Source: Paratrimastix pyriformis (taxonomy: Eukaryota; Preaxostyla; Paratrimastigidae). From it: a stretch of DNA of 64,000 nucleotides. Below the pieces are notes generated by a model. That model had not been told where the DNA came from. It worked only from the letters and a program-made list of their open reading frames with translations, and ran no database searches. The stretch spans positions 1-64,000 of the forward strand of contig JAPMOS010000079.1 in NCBI GenBank assembly GCA_027972325.1, given 5' to 3'. Every line of letters begins with the position of its first letter. Position 1 is the first letter of the stretch. Shown one piece after another: positions 11,469 to 22,345 of this stretch. The position numbers and the translations under genes were made by a program.

Positions 11469-11470
11469 TA

Positions 11471-11851
11471 CCCATTTGAATCACGAGGGCGCAGTCCCAG
11501 GCTGAGGGAAAGACCGCGGCCAATCATATTTTTCCGGGAAATCTTTGTACACAAAACGCGGAGGGGGGATGGTCTTGTTACTGTCATCGAAAACCTCCTT
11601 TCGATGAAGATTGTTGAAGGAGTTCGCCAAGCTGTTCGAGGCGTGCCTTGACCGCACTTGCCGGGGCGAAAAGGTGGTGATGAAAAGGAACAAGCCGACA
11701 GACCTAATGTCTGCAAAGGCCCCCGGTGCGCTGAGGTCAATGTCGGGCTCAGCAGAATCTGGTCGTCGAACATTGGCACAGAGGACTCAGGGGGAGAAAC
11801 TACAGACCTGGGTGCCGCTTTCGTGAAGTCGCATTCCTTGAACAAGGAGTG
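11471..11851. other. Intergenic spacer between transposon and coiled-coil gene
   Basis: About 380 bases of more balanced composition than the flanking genes. It would have been the region upstream of the kinesin gene before the transposon landed. An antisense open frame crosses it, but I see no conserved protein sequence or convincing exon. Confidence 0.5.
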
Positions 11852-14641
11852 TCAGAGAAAGGCAGGTGTGTAAGGGGCAGACTTGCTTCTTTGAGGGGGT
11901 GGAGGCGCCGACGCCTTCGAACGCGGAGCTGCTGGTGGTGGCTCTTCAAAGGGAACGGAGGATTGGTCGCCGCCAGTTCGTTTCGCTCTGAGGGGAGACG
12001 AGCGACGAAGGAAGCCCAGCAAGTCATCGTCCGAGCGTCGGTGGGGGGAGCCCTGGCTGCGGTGGGAGCCCTGGCTGCGGTGGGAGCCCTGGCTGCGGTG
12101 GGAGCCCTGGCTGCGGTGGGAGCCCTGGCTGCGGTGGGAGCCCTGGCTGCGGTGGGATTCATGGCTGTGGTGGTGCCGATGATGATGATCAACCGAGTCG
12201 CGGTGGTGTCCGTGCGAAGAGAGACCTCCGAATCGCTCCTTCTCGGGGAGCGGCGGACTCCGGGAGTGGCCAGCCTGGTCCAAGCCCGAAAGCGAGTTGA
12301 GTGCGCGCGTGTGTGGGTGCGTGTGGGTGCGGGAGGAGCGGGAGCGAGAGCGGGACGCCGACGGGGATGGGGATGGGGATGGGGAGGAGGAGGAAGAGTG
12401 GAATCCTGTGTCCAATGCTCTCGTCGTGGCACGGGGCGATGCTCTCGTGGCACGGGGCGATGCTCTCGTCGTGGCACGGGGCGATGCCCGGCTCGCCCGG
12501 GGTGCCGGCGAACGCGGCCTGCTTGCAGGACGCGTAGCTGGGGATCTTCTCGGATTCGGCGAGGTTACGGCCGCGCTGAAGGTGTGCCGGCCATTCGGGC
12601 GAGGGATGGGGGCAGGACTCCGCCTCGGCCCGCCGGATCCCGGCCCTGCGCCCCACGGTGCCGACGGGGACGCCGGTCGTGTAGGGCTGGGCCTCCGAGC
12701 CGCCGCACTGCCCGGATGGTGAGCATCATACCAAGATGGGTGCTGGGCGGACCGGGGCGGTACAGATGTCGCCGAACCGCGGAGCAGCGAGGGCGAACGG
12801 CTGCGCGCGGGTGGAAGGGCGCCGCTTTGGCGAGTGCCGCTGACCGAACGGGAGACGGCGGGGGAAACCCGATGGCCACAGGGCGACGAGGCCCGCCCTC
12901 CAACAGCAGCGGCGGCAGCAACCCGACCGGTGGCGCGGCTACCAAGGGAAACAAGATCGAGTTGAGCATGAAGCAGCCGATGGGGGAGCGAGGTGAACAG
13001 CCCAGGCAGGGCAGGGAACAGGCGATGTTGTGGATAGGCGGCGGGCAGGGCAGGCTGATGGAAGGAACAAGGATGGCGCCGGACGGAGAAGTGCACGGAC
13101 CCGACGGGAGAGGAGGCTGGGTTGCGGCGCTTCGATGGGGCTGAAGACGGTCGTCCTGCGGGCGGACGTGTGCGCGCGTGCGCGTGGGCTCGATGAGCGG
13201 GTGCCCGAATGCCCGATGAACGGGTGCCCGATGAGTGGGTGCCCCGACGAGTCAGATGGCAGATGTGGTGTCGGTGGTTGAGGATGCGACAGGACGGACC
13301 GTTGGCTGAGCGCCTCTGGGACAGCGTCGGGGAGCTGGAAATTCGGGATTGCCGAGACATCCTTCCGCCAGCGCGGGAAGATGGTAGGGTGAGGGTTGGG
13401 ACGAGGGGAGGTGCGCAGGGCTGGGGCTGAGACGGACCGCTCATGAGACAGCCGAAGCTCCTCGCGAGCGGCCATGAGGTCTGCCTTGAGGCGCTCCTCG
13501 CGCTTCACCATCAGGTCGTACTCGGCCTGGAAGCGCTCTTCCTGGCGCCGCTGTCTGGCCTTGCTCTCGGCCAGCTGGCGCTGCAAAGACGAGTGGCGCA
13601 TGTGAAACGGGCCCCCAAGTTCCGGGCGGCCACCACACCGGACGCGATGGGGACGTATCATGGCGAGGGGCGACGAGGGGGCTGACCTCGAGTTCGGCTT
13701 CACGCCCTCGGGAGCCCTTTCCGTGCGACCCCTCGCCGCCGATGTCTTCCGCCTGCAGGGCCTCGTAGTCGCGCTGCAAATGGTCCAAGTCCGCCTGCAA
13801 GGCGCGGTTTTTCCGCTTGTAGTGGGCCAACCTATCCCGCCCCCGGCACGACCCAGCGACGGCAGGCAAAAATGAGCCCGGGGTCCATGGTCCATCTCGC
13901 CGAAATCCAGCAGAACAGAGGCAACCAAAGCAAGAAGAACGGCGCCGCCTGGTGGCAGACTCTTGAATCAGGCGAGCTACTTCTTCTGCCAGGGCGCCCT
14001 CCGGTGGGGGCGGCCCCATCGCGCCGCCGGTCAGTGCCGCCGGGTTTGCGGCACTCGTCGGCTGGGGCTTTGGGGCCTGCGGAGGCTGGGGCTGGGCCAG
14101 CCCACCAGAGATGGCGGCGCTTCCCAAAGGCGATCGGCCTTCCGCAGGCACAGGGTGGGCCGGCTCGGTCGTGGGCTGGGCAAAGAGAGCCACCGGGTAT
14201 CGGGCTCTGGCGCGCGACAGGGGGCAGGAGGAGAGCGTGTCGTGAAGAGGTCGCTCGCTGGCGCTCAACGACCACCCTTGAATGGAGAGGTCGCAGTCTT
14301 GACACCGGGTTTGGCAGGGAGGTGGGGAATCGTGGAATGGCAGGCGAGGCGGGAGAGCTGACGGACCGGACGGTGGGGGTGGTGTAATAAAGGACGATCG
14401 AGAGAGATGATGGCGCGCCCATTTGTTTCTGCAATTGTCCCGTGTCTACCATTCCGAATAAATCCAACGTCAATTGTGGGTCGGCCCCGGTCAGCGCCGC
14501 GAAGAGCATGTCCTTAAATGAAGGGAGAGTTTGTGGGCAATGGGATTTTGTTGTGATTTCGTTGATGTCTAGAAAGCGCTGTGATATTGACGGCGCGCAG
14601 AGAAGCTGAGCAGACTCGAAGGAGTCAGCCGCCGTTCCCAT
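11852..14641 (-). CDS. Coiled-coil protein with RS-rich C-terminal tail, unrecognised
   Basis: Exons visible on the minus strand, in order: [14 protein letters not shown] through [20 protein letters not shown] (from 14641); a Pro/Ala segment ending [12 protein letters not shown] (near 13965); a coiled coil with [20 protein letters not shown] (near 13830-13700); a second coiled coil with [20 protein letters not shown] (near 13590-13450); then a low-complexity tail rich in Ser, Arg and His with six in-frame HRSQGS copies, ending at 11852. The layout (helical N-terminus, coiled coil, RS tail) resembles centriolar or ciliary scaffold proteins such as CCDC61, but I cannot show homology. The start at 14641 is the best in-frame ATG; another ATG at 14757 could begin an upstream exon. 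Confidence 0.55.
12049..12157. repeat. 18-bp in-frame repeat, six copies (HRSQGS)
   Basis: Unit AGCCCTGGCTGCGGTGGG on the plus strand encodes six HRSQGS units in the tail of the minus-strand coiled-coil protein. The 18-base period keeps the frame, as expected for a coding minisatellite. Confidence 0.85.
12416..12486. repeat. Short minisatellite, three copies
   Basis: About three copies of CTCGTCGTGGCACGGGGCGATG, one shortened by three bases. It lies either in the RS-rich coding tail or in an intron of the minus-strand coiled-coil gene; I cannot decide which. Confidence 0.8.
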
Positions 14642-14837
14642 CTGCAGCCCGAGTCCTTTTGTGTGGCGGCAAGAATAAGTTGTAGTGGCATCTCGGTAAA
14701 CACCACCCTTAAAATATACGTGATTGAGAATTTTTCGAGTTCGAAGAGCTGCTCCATCAAACACTGATCAAATCACAACGGGAGGCCAACGGAAGGTCGA
14801 GCCGAGAGAACCTATTGGTTCTTTCCTCTAATTCTAT
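14642..14837. promoter_or_regulatory. Divergent promoter region between two coiled-coil genes
   Basis: The spacer between the two putative start codons is A/T-richer than the genes and contains AAAATATACGTG near 14711. Transcription probably leaves in both directions. Confidence 0.4.
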
Positions 14838-16294
14838 ATGAACAGGGCTCCTCCGGACCTGACCGGTCAGGTCGAATCGAAAACGAAGCATCTCGCTGAA
14901 CTCACCACGAGAGCAGCACTGCTCCGAAAGCAACTTGACGATCTCATCGATCACCCGGAAAGGTACTTGTTTGTTTTTCCCCCGCAGCCTTCAGCAGGGT
15001 CTCCCTCTAGTTCGGCAGATCCTTTTCCTGGACGTGCGCGTACCATCGAGTACCTTTCTCAACTATCGGCAGATACACTGGTCTGTCTGAATACACAGAA
15101 CGCTGCTCGGTTACATTTTCGCCGTCGTGCAGGCCCAGCGGACTCGGTTGGAGCGGGAAGGTGATACTCTCCGACAACGTTTCGCCGAAAAGGAGGCGTC
15201 CGTTTCTTCCCCAGTCCGGCTGTCAAACCTGGCTTTTGTTCTTGTCGATAGGGAGTACGCAGCCCTCGCGGAACAGCTGGTTTTGCTGCGGTCGCAAGAG
15301 GTCTGATGATGCGGGAGATGGAGATGCCCTCGGACATATGGTGAATATGAAACACCACGTGCGAATCCCCCGCAGCCTGCAGAGGCCTACGATCCCGCGG
15401 ATGAAGCCGCCATCCAGGGGCCAAACGGCCCATCCACATCTGCTGCTGCCGGCACGCTCTCGGTCGCCGCCCGCGAAGAGCTCGTCTGTTCGACCCTGCC
15501 GCTGCCGCTCTCCCACCGTCTTTGGTGTCTTCATGCTCCGTCCCTGTGCTGATTCTCCGGTGGCTGTGGCGACCATTCACGCTGTGGCTCTCGCCGTTCC
15601 CGGGTCACAGGAACTCGGCGCCGAGCAGGTCCGGCTCGAGGCCCGGTTGGTCCAGCTACAGGAAGCCCTGCGCACCGAACGCACCCAGCGGGACAGCATC
15701 GCAACCTTGCGGGGCGCCGAGGCTGCCGAGCTGCGGGCCCAGCTCAGACAGGCCCAGCAGGAGGCAGCTGCGGCCCAGGCCCACCGAGACCGCGCCCGGG
15801 GCGACCCTGCTGTCGCGGCTGCTGAGGGCCATGCCTCCAGGGACGAAGAGTGCCCCGGCTTGGTCGACCCAGCGGCTGGAATTGAACGGGTCAGTCGCGC
15901 CTCCCGTATCGACCTTTGGCGGCTACGCGCACACGCAACCCCTCGCCTACAAAGCCACGCCACACTACCTCTGACGAACCCTTCGACTCGCCGTGCCGCT
16001 GACAGCACTTCCACCTCCGGCCTCAACCTACACTGAGTGTTTCCGCGTGATGGCAGGAAAACGGGCGGCTCCGTGACGAGGCGGCCTCGCTGGCGGCCGA
16101 GTTGGCCCAGCTGGCCCCGCGCCGGTCCCTCGCCGACCGCCTCCAGGATGAAGTCTGAGCCCCTCGCCGGAGCCCCCCGTGGGCCCTACCGTGAGCCCTA
16201 CTGTGAGCCCCCCGCACGAGCCCCCGCACGAGCCCCCCGCACGAGCCCCCGCACGAGCCCCCGCACGAGCCCCCCGCACGAGCCCCCGCACGAG

Positions 16295-16330
<36 letters not shown>

Positions 16331-18483
16331 GCCCCCCTCGATTCCCCTACCCACTCGCCCTCATGGTTGGACCGTCCACGATGGCGAGACTTCCCACGGC
16401 ACGGGTGCCTTACCCTCTCCATCTTCGATCTTCTCGTGCTCGCCGGCTAGCTGGATGCCTATCAGCGGCGCGTGGCGGGATCACAGCTGCGGGCGGCCCA
16501 GGCTCAGCACGCCCACCGGATGGCGGCCGCTGCCCAGCGGAGCAGCCTCCTCGAGCACGACCTGCAGGCGGCCGAACGGTCCCGGCTGGCCGACCGGGCG
16601 GCTCACGAGGGGCGGGTCTGCGTCCTCGGGTCTCTCCCGGACCCGACCCATCACCCCGTGGGGTCGTTTCCCTTTTGCTGTTGTTCGCTCCTAGCTTGCG
16701 GCGGTGCGGGCCGACCTGGAGGCCCTCAGGGCGCGCCTCGGGACGGGGCCCCCGGCCGACATTATCGCTGCCACCGAGGCTGTCCGCCATTGGCGCCCCC
16801 CCCCCCCCCGGGACCTTTTGCTCGGCTTTTCCTCGATCGGGGGGCTGATGACTGGTGACGTATGGCATGGTTGGCAGCGCCTGCGCGGGGCCCGGGGGCA
16901 GGCGAGCGAGCTCGATGCGGATGTGCGCATCTGCGAGGGCCGGGTGGCCTCCATCCGGCAGGCCATCGAGCGGGCCACCCGCAGCGGCGCCAGGGAGGTC
17001 CGCCTCCCCGCTAGGCCGCCGGGGGCTCGGTCATGTGCTGGGTGGGGCCGATCGTCATCCCATCTGCTCCATCCCCCCGCCGCTTGGCCCACAGGCCCTC
17101 GCCCACCGGCAGGAGGCCGAGCGCCACAAGAAGCGCCTGGCCGAGCTTCGAAGGCTGGCTGATGCCACCCGCGCTGCGGTGTCGTCTCCTGCCCCATCGG
17201 CCATGCCCTCGTCGCCCTCACCCTCGCCCTCGCTTCTCCTGGGCGCTTCGTTCTCTCCGGCCCTCCGGACGGCCCGCTCGGCCAGCGGCAGCCGGTCGGT
17301 CCCAGGGCGGAGCTCCTCGTCGACTCCGGTCCGCAGCTGCCCGTTCACCGCGAACGTCACTCTCTACTTCTCCCTTATCCTCCTGCCCTGCCGCACAGCG
17401 GGTCCTCGATGGTGGGCCGGCTCGGGCGGACCCACGCGCACGTCCCAATGGCGCACCCGCTCTCGGATTCGGGGCCTCGAGTCGCATGCGGCTGCGCCTC
17501 TCGACCGCTCTCGACGCCGCCGCCGCCGCCTACGGCAACCAGGCTCCCAACAGCCCCAGCAGCGGCCAGCCAGCCCCCATGTCGCCTCGTGAGGCGCCCG
17601 TCGCACCGCCCCGTCTGCCGCCAGAGGAGGAGAGGCCAGCGGGCATCGAGGAGCGCATCCGCCGCATGGAGCGCCAGGCCCGCAGCAGCCCACCACCCCC
17701 TCTCCCACCCCACCCTGTTGGTGGACCCTTGGGAGGGCACCGTCCGCGATTGCCCTTGCCGTCGCTGCCCACCGGCCGGCCTCACTCGCACCCGCCGGCT
17801 TGTGCCTTGTACGTGGGCACGGGGTCCTGGCCTTGGCCCCCCGCAGTTCGGCACCGGCTCCCCCGGCGACTGGAAGCGGCCCATGGGCCCAGCCAACGAC
17901 CCCCTGCGCCAGGCCAACGACTCTTCGGACCCGGGCAACGACGCCCCGCGCCAAGGCCCCAAGGCCACGCTCGCCCCCGCGTCCTGTTCGGATGCGGCGC
18001 CTCTACCCGACGGGCCAGCGGCCGACGGCCCCCCTGCAGCGTCCGCACTCGCCCCGGCAGCCCCGGCACTGGCCCCGTTGTCCGAGGCGGGGGGAAGGAG
18101 TACATCCGCTGGTGCCTCAGTCCCGGTCCCCGTCATCCGGAGCCACTCCCGGATGGCCCCCCCGGGCCCCTCCCAGCCCCCCTTTTCCCCCGGGCCCCAG
18201 CGGCTGCTGAATGACGGGCCTGACTCGGTCTGACCCATGCTCCCATCCCATCCATCCCCCCATCCACCGAGGAGACCGCGCCCCGCTTCGCTCATCTTGC
18301 GGCCTTTTCTGGTGGCAGGGCGAAGGCCCGATGGGTGTCGTGCTGCGGGACGTGGTCTTGGCGGTGGAGGGGGCCCGATTCGACACGGCTGCGGAGCCAC
18401 TCAGCGGCGCCCGACCGGACCGTGCCCCCGCATCCCCCTTCCCCGCACTGTCCCCCAGATCGGCAGTCTCTAAACTATCATGA
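14838..18483 (+). CDS. Coiled-coil protein, unrecognised
   Basis: A multi-exon gene whose exons encode long amphipathic helices. They include TKHLAELTTRAALLRKQLDD (14870s), RLEREGDTLRQRFAEKE (15150s), LEARLVQLQEALRTERTQRD (15635s), RDEAASLAAELAQLAPRR (16070s), SSLLEHDLQAAERSRLAD (16540s), VRADLEALRARLG (16705s), and RHKKRLAELRRLAD near 17130. A Pro/Ser/Ala-rich C-terminal part follows. The last intron (donor GTCTGA at about 18230) leads to a final exon with VVLRDVVLAVEGARFDTA, ending at 18483. It looks like a scaffold or filament-type protein. The family is unknown and some exon edges are approximate. Confidence 0.6.
16197..16328. repeat. GCACGAGCCCC repeat ending in a 34-base C run, intronic
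   Basis: About eight imperfect GCACGAGCCCC(C) units at 16197-16294 run straight into 34 consecutive C (16295-16328). The whole lies in the intron between the exon ending SLADRLQDE and the exon beginning LDAYQRR. Confidence 0.9.
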
Positions 18484-18594
18484 GGTACGTCCAACAGACG
18501 CCTTCCTTTGTGGAAGGGCGATTGTCGGGTAGGGGAGCGGATGGGTTGGGGAGCGGACAGAAAGGGCGAGTATAGGCAAGAAGGATCGAGAGAA

Positions 18595-19764
18595 TCAACA
18601 GCAGTACCCGCCTCCGGCTGCGGCTGCGTCGGAGGACCCTGGGGCCATCGGGACGGCCTCCCCTCCTGCCTCGGCACGGTGCCGAGCGCTGCCCCCAGGC
18701 GCGAGACCTGACCCACAGAGGCGCTCGTTGTCGAAAATCTGCAGCCACCAGCCCGTTTGTTGGAGGTGAGGGCAGCGCCGGCAGAAGGTCGCACCCGCAC
18801 AAAATGGGCATCGGGCCGCACCCTGGGCCAGAACACAACCACGGGCAGCTTGCGAACCTTGGCCACGAGCTCTTGGAAGGCCTGCTCGACGCCGGTCGCC
18901 TCTTTGGCAGACGTCTCAATGAAAAGCATCCCCTTGGAGCGCGCAAACGCGGCCCCTTCGTCAAAGGACACCTCGCGCTGTCCGAAGATGGCAAAAACAA
19001 GGGGCGCCAAAGAGATTAAGGCGACTTTCGAAAGGAATGGTCCATCCTGAGGAAGGACCGAGAGACGGGGGGGGGGGGGGGGGCAACGGACCTCCTGTGC
19101 CCGGTCCACCTTGTTGCCAATGAGCATCTTGACGGTGTCCTCGTTACAGTATTTTTCGACCTCTCCCAACCATTTGGAGAGATTCGTGAATGTGTCTCGG
19201 CGGCTGATATCGTAAACTAGAATGAGCCCATGCGCTCCTGAAGGCGATAAGGTGGTGGTCGCGGCAGGCGGCATGTGTGTGGTGGCGGCATGGTGGAAGA
19301 TATGATGCGAGGAGTTAATCCTGACACAAACCTCTGTAGTAGTTTGCTGTGAGGGCACGGAACCGCTCTGGCAAGATCCGGAAATGAAAGCGGACGAAGA
19401 AGAGAAAGTCGAGACCTTGTCCAGCCGTGTCCCAGCTAAGTGGACAACAAAGCGAAAATGAAAGAAAAAACGCATGAATGAAGCAGACATTGCCAATTTC
19501 ACAGTTTTCTCCCGCATAGCAATCATTTTAACCTTGAAGTCAACACCTAGGCAAGGATCAAATGGGCAAGCATCAAAATCATCGGACCAATCGTAGCTAG
19601 AGATATCAAAGGGTGAGCGAGAGAATCTTACTGGGAGGTGCCTGACCAGGCTGGAAAGAATCAAAAGAATTATCACAGAAACGAATCAAAATGCTACTTT
19701 TCCCCACTTCGGTACTTCCTATGAGCACAATTTTGAACTGAAGATCGTAATCGTCGGATTCCAT
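18595..19764 (-). CDS. RAB18: Rab18 small GTPase
   Basis: A Rab-family GTPase of the Rab18 type, linked in other eukaryotes to ER and lipid-droplet traffic. Spliced exons give all motifs: P-loop GSTEVGKSS, ATIGVDFKVK, WDTAGQERFRAL, YYRGAHGLILVYDISRRDTF, GNKVD and ETSAK. The tail ends GGGYCC, a prenylation signal much like human Rab18. I place eight exons. One is only nine bases (19588-19596, coding strand CTACGATTG) and supplies ATIG of the switch region. Donors are GTCAGG, GTCCGA, GTCTGC, GTCTCG, GTTTGT, GTCCGT and GTGGTT; the last is the one atypical site. The intron after DRAQE contains a 17-base C run on the coding strand. It converges on the upstream coiled-coil gene, with 111 bases between the stops. 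Confidence 0.93.
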
Positions 19765-20060
19765 CAGCCAGAAAACGCGAACACGGGATCGTTCACCGAA
19801 GACTGCGAACTTTACCAAAGTTCGCGCTGCTTTGCAGGAATTTTTGAAGGGACCGCATCCCAAATGGACCTGGCGGTCCCCCGGGCGCCCAGAAGGGAAG
19901 TGGTGGGGTGCCGACCGCTTAGCCCGATCGCGCGCCAGATCGTGCCATGCCCCCTGAACTCAGGTGTATCAGCCATCTTGCTCCCCCCCCCTGGGTGATA
20001 CCACCCTCCCCACCCCTCCACCAACCCCTCCACCCACCCACCGTTCCTGTGTGGACAGGA
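19765..20060. other. Intergenic spacer upstream of Rab18
   Basis: About 300 bases with C-rich and CACC-rich stretches (19981-20045). It holds the 3' flank of the GPALPP1-like gene and presumably the Rab18 promoter. I see no gene. Confidence 0.5.
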
Positions 20061-21319
20061 TCAAGTAAAAGTTCTTCGAACTTCACCCCGATCGAAGAAA
20101 GTTGCCAGATGGCCCCCAGTGGTGGCCATGAGTTCCTTCGTGGCCTTTTCTTTGAAGGCCGGCCATTGGAGGTCTTTCTCGCGGTCAAAAGGCACCCATT
20201 CCCAATCGGGGCGTCGAGACCCGGGAATGCTCTTGGACTTCGCGGCTTGGGCAGCCTCTTTGGCGGCCTTCTGAGCCATATGACGCTCGTGGGCTTGGAT
20301 CAAGGTCTCACCGGGCAGGTAGTCCATCTCTTCTTCTTCTTCCTCCTCCTCGTCACCATCGCTGCTTGCATCGTCTTGCTTCTTGTGGTGCTTGCCCTTA
20401 TGCTTGTGGTGGTGGTGGTGATGATGCTTCTTCTTCTTCTTCTTGACCTCGTCCTTGTCCTTTTTCTCCGAGTCTTCGCTCTCCTCCTCCTCGCCGCTGG
20501 AACTGCTGGTACTCGTGGAGGCCTTCCGATGGTGCTTTTTGTGCTTGAGGTGGCTCCGGTGTTTGTGCGGCTTCTTTTTCTTTGCTTCGCCGGCAGAGTC
20601 GGCCTCTGGTGGCAGAACTTCGCCCACAGCGGCAGCAGATGGCGGCGATGCCGCATGATGGAGATCATCGAGGCCTTCGCTGAGAGAGTGGGTTGTATGA
20701 CTCGGCTTCTGCGCCCGCGCCTGCCCCTCGGAGAGCCGCTGTTCCTGCTGTTTCGCTGTGCACACGTCAATATACGGCTGGACGAGGGCCCAGGGGATTG
20801 AACTGTCAAAAAAGAGGAAGGCACACAGACCAATGGCTCCTTGGCAGCCGTGGCATTATCTGAGATGGGAACGGCATCCACAGACCCGCTCACTGTTGTC
20901 CATCCGGCCACATCGCGCTTTCCTGTGACGCCCTTTTTACTAAATTGGTGTTTGACAAAGGCTAGGATAGGAAATTGATGAGAGGAAGTGGGGCCCCAAG
21001 AGAAGCGCAGACCGCCCAGAATGGAATGTTCCTCGGGCAACTCGGTCATCCATTCTTCGTGTATTGTTGCCGCCTGAGGTTTTTGTCCGGCGTTCCGAGC
21101 TGCTACTGCCACCTCGACCGGGTCAAACACAGGAGCAGGCATGAGAGGGTCGTCCTCTGGGGGCTGAGACGGGGTGGGCTGCCCGGGTGCAGATGTCGTC
21201 GGGCCGAGTCGGGGGCCAACAAAACTCTGTTCGGCACGGGCCGCCTGCTGCATATACCGATCGGCTTCCCTCTTGGCAGCCTTGAGAACCTCAGCAGAAG
21301 GGCGCGCGGGGCCTTTCAT
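20061..21319 (-). CDS. GPALPP1-like (DUF3752) protein
   Basis: The N-terminal exon reads SAEVLKAAKREADRYMQQ and then EEWMTELPEEHSILG. A 51-base intron (donor GTCTGC) leads to FSKKGVTGKRDVAGWTTV, and a second intron (donor GTCTGT) joins AAKEPL to PYIDVCTAKQQEQRL. A strongly charged Lys/Glu/His middle follows, then the C-terminal block PFDREKDLQWPAFKEKATKE, which matches the end of DUF3752 proteins. Human GPALPP1 is poorly characterised and thought to be nuclear. The start at 21319 is the in-frame ATG nearest the divergent neighbour; a short upstream exon cannot be excluded. Confidence 0.75.
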
Positions 21320-21403
21320 GAAAGGTGGCCCTGCAGTTACCGCAATATCCCCGTCGTTCGAAGCGTTTGAAACAGTTCAAATCTCTAGCCCCAACAAACA
21401 GCA
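21320..21403. promoter_or_regulatory. 84-base divergent promoter
   Basis: This is all that separates the start codons of the GPALPP1-like gene (-) and the small gene (+). Both core promoters must share or overlap this stretch, or lie inside the partner gene. Confidence 0.45.
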
Positions 21404-22014
21404 ATGCAAGGAATGTCAGAGCAGCGCACGAGTCTGTGGGATTGGTTTTTTTTGTTCACTTCTATTCCCACCCTCCATTTGGTCAGTTGCTTCCGGGAAG
21501 CGTCCCATTCAGCCAAGCGGTCCCTCTTCTCGGGAGTGGTTTGCCCAACAAGGTGCAGCTGCAGACGGTGGTTTCATGACCACAAGTTCTCAAAGTTTCC
21601 AGCCCTCTTCTCCCTCTCAACGCGTTCAGCCCTCCCAACGTGTGCGAGATAACAAAATTTTCTCCACTGAGCCTGCGGGCCAGCCCGAGAAAATCAACCG
21701 ACGTATGGCGGTCCAAGACCGCGACGATTACTCCCGTTTCGGGGCAGGGTCATCAGACTCCGCTTTTGTGACGACTTCACGCTCCTCATTCGCCGGGCCT
21801 GCCCCCAAGGCTCCGGCGCCCGAGCAAACCTCCAGCCAAGCTTCGTTTAACCCGATCACAGGTTTGGGAGGCCGATTGACGTTTCTCAATTCCGACATGA
21901 TCATCTCTAGGGGGAACCGAACGAGCTTCTGCACCTCGTGGTGGGCAGCGTTTTACCGAGCCTCAAAAAGGCCCCCGTGAATCGTACAACATCCTGACCA
22001 ATGAAAAGCAGTAA
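21404..22014 (+). CDS. Small disordered protein, about 170 residues, unrecognised
   Basis: Three exons join cleanly. Exon 1 is MQGMSEQRT (donor GTCTGT). Exon 2 runs from IASGKRPIQPSGPSSREWF through DNKIFSTEP and DDYSRFGAGSSDSAF to SFNPITG (donor GTTTGG). Exon 3 is GTERASAPRGGQRFTE then PRESYNILTNEKQ and stop. The protein is polar and mostly disordered, with short conserved-looking patches (NKIF, NPITG, GGQRF, YNILTNE). The NKIF, NPITG and GG patches recall Jupiter/HN1 microtubule-associated proteins, but the match is too thin to name it. It is divergent from the GPALPP1-like gene and convergent with EF-2. Confidence 0.65.
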
Positions 22015-22345
22015 CTTGTTTTCTGTCTACATTCCATTTTTTTTCCCCCATTGTTTGAGTCTCACTATGTATTCATTGTACATCCTACATGGAGTGACGG
22101 TTCTTTTTTTTTTTTTTTTTGGAAAACGAAAGTCCCTTGCAACTGTCTCTTGTGGAACCCGGAGGACAACTGCATCACCCTGGAGCCGACCTGCAAGGCT
22201 CGGACAACGAGGGAACCGTCCTTACAAAAATGGAGGAGAGTATCTTGAAACTACCCGGCCGAACCCAAGTGAAGAGAAAGAAATCCCGCATCGTATTTGA
22301 AAAGCGAAGGAAAAGGGAAAGAGAACGTCGGTCGGGGGCACAGGT
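22015..22345. other. Convergent 3' spacer
   Basis: Holds a T17 run (22103-22119) and T-rich stretches, suited to plus-strand 3' end formation for the small gene. The rest is the 3' flank of EF-2. No gene seen. Confidence 0.5.

Larger units (their letters stand above)
9415..11470. mobile_element. pogo-type Tc1/mariner DNA transposon with perfect TIRs and TA duplication
   Basis: The element itself spans 9417-11468 (2052 bases). It has 28-base terminal inverted repeats that match perfectly and is flanked by TA at 9415-9416 and 11469-11470, the hallmark target duplication of the Tc1/mariner superfamily. It encodes one transposase on the minus strand whose DDE domain is of the pogo/CENP-B type. 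Identical ends suggest a recent insertion. Confidence 0.95.

Noticed and set aside
11468-11845. Minus-strand frame between the transposon and the coiled-coil gene
   Set aside because: No recognisable protein content, no plausible splice partner for the kinesin, and the kinesin start codon is already accounted for at 9331.
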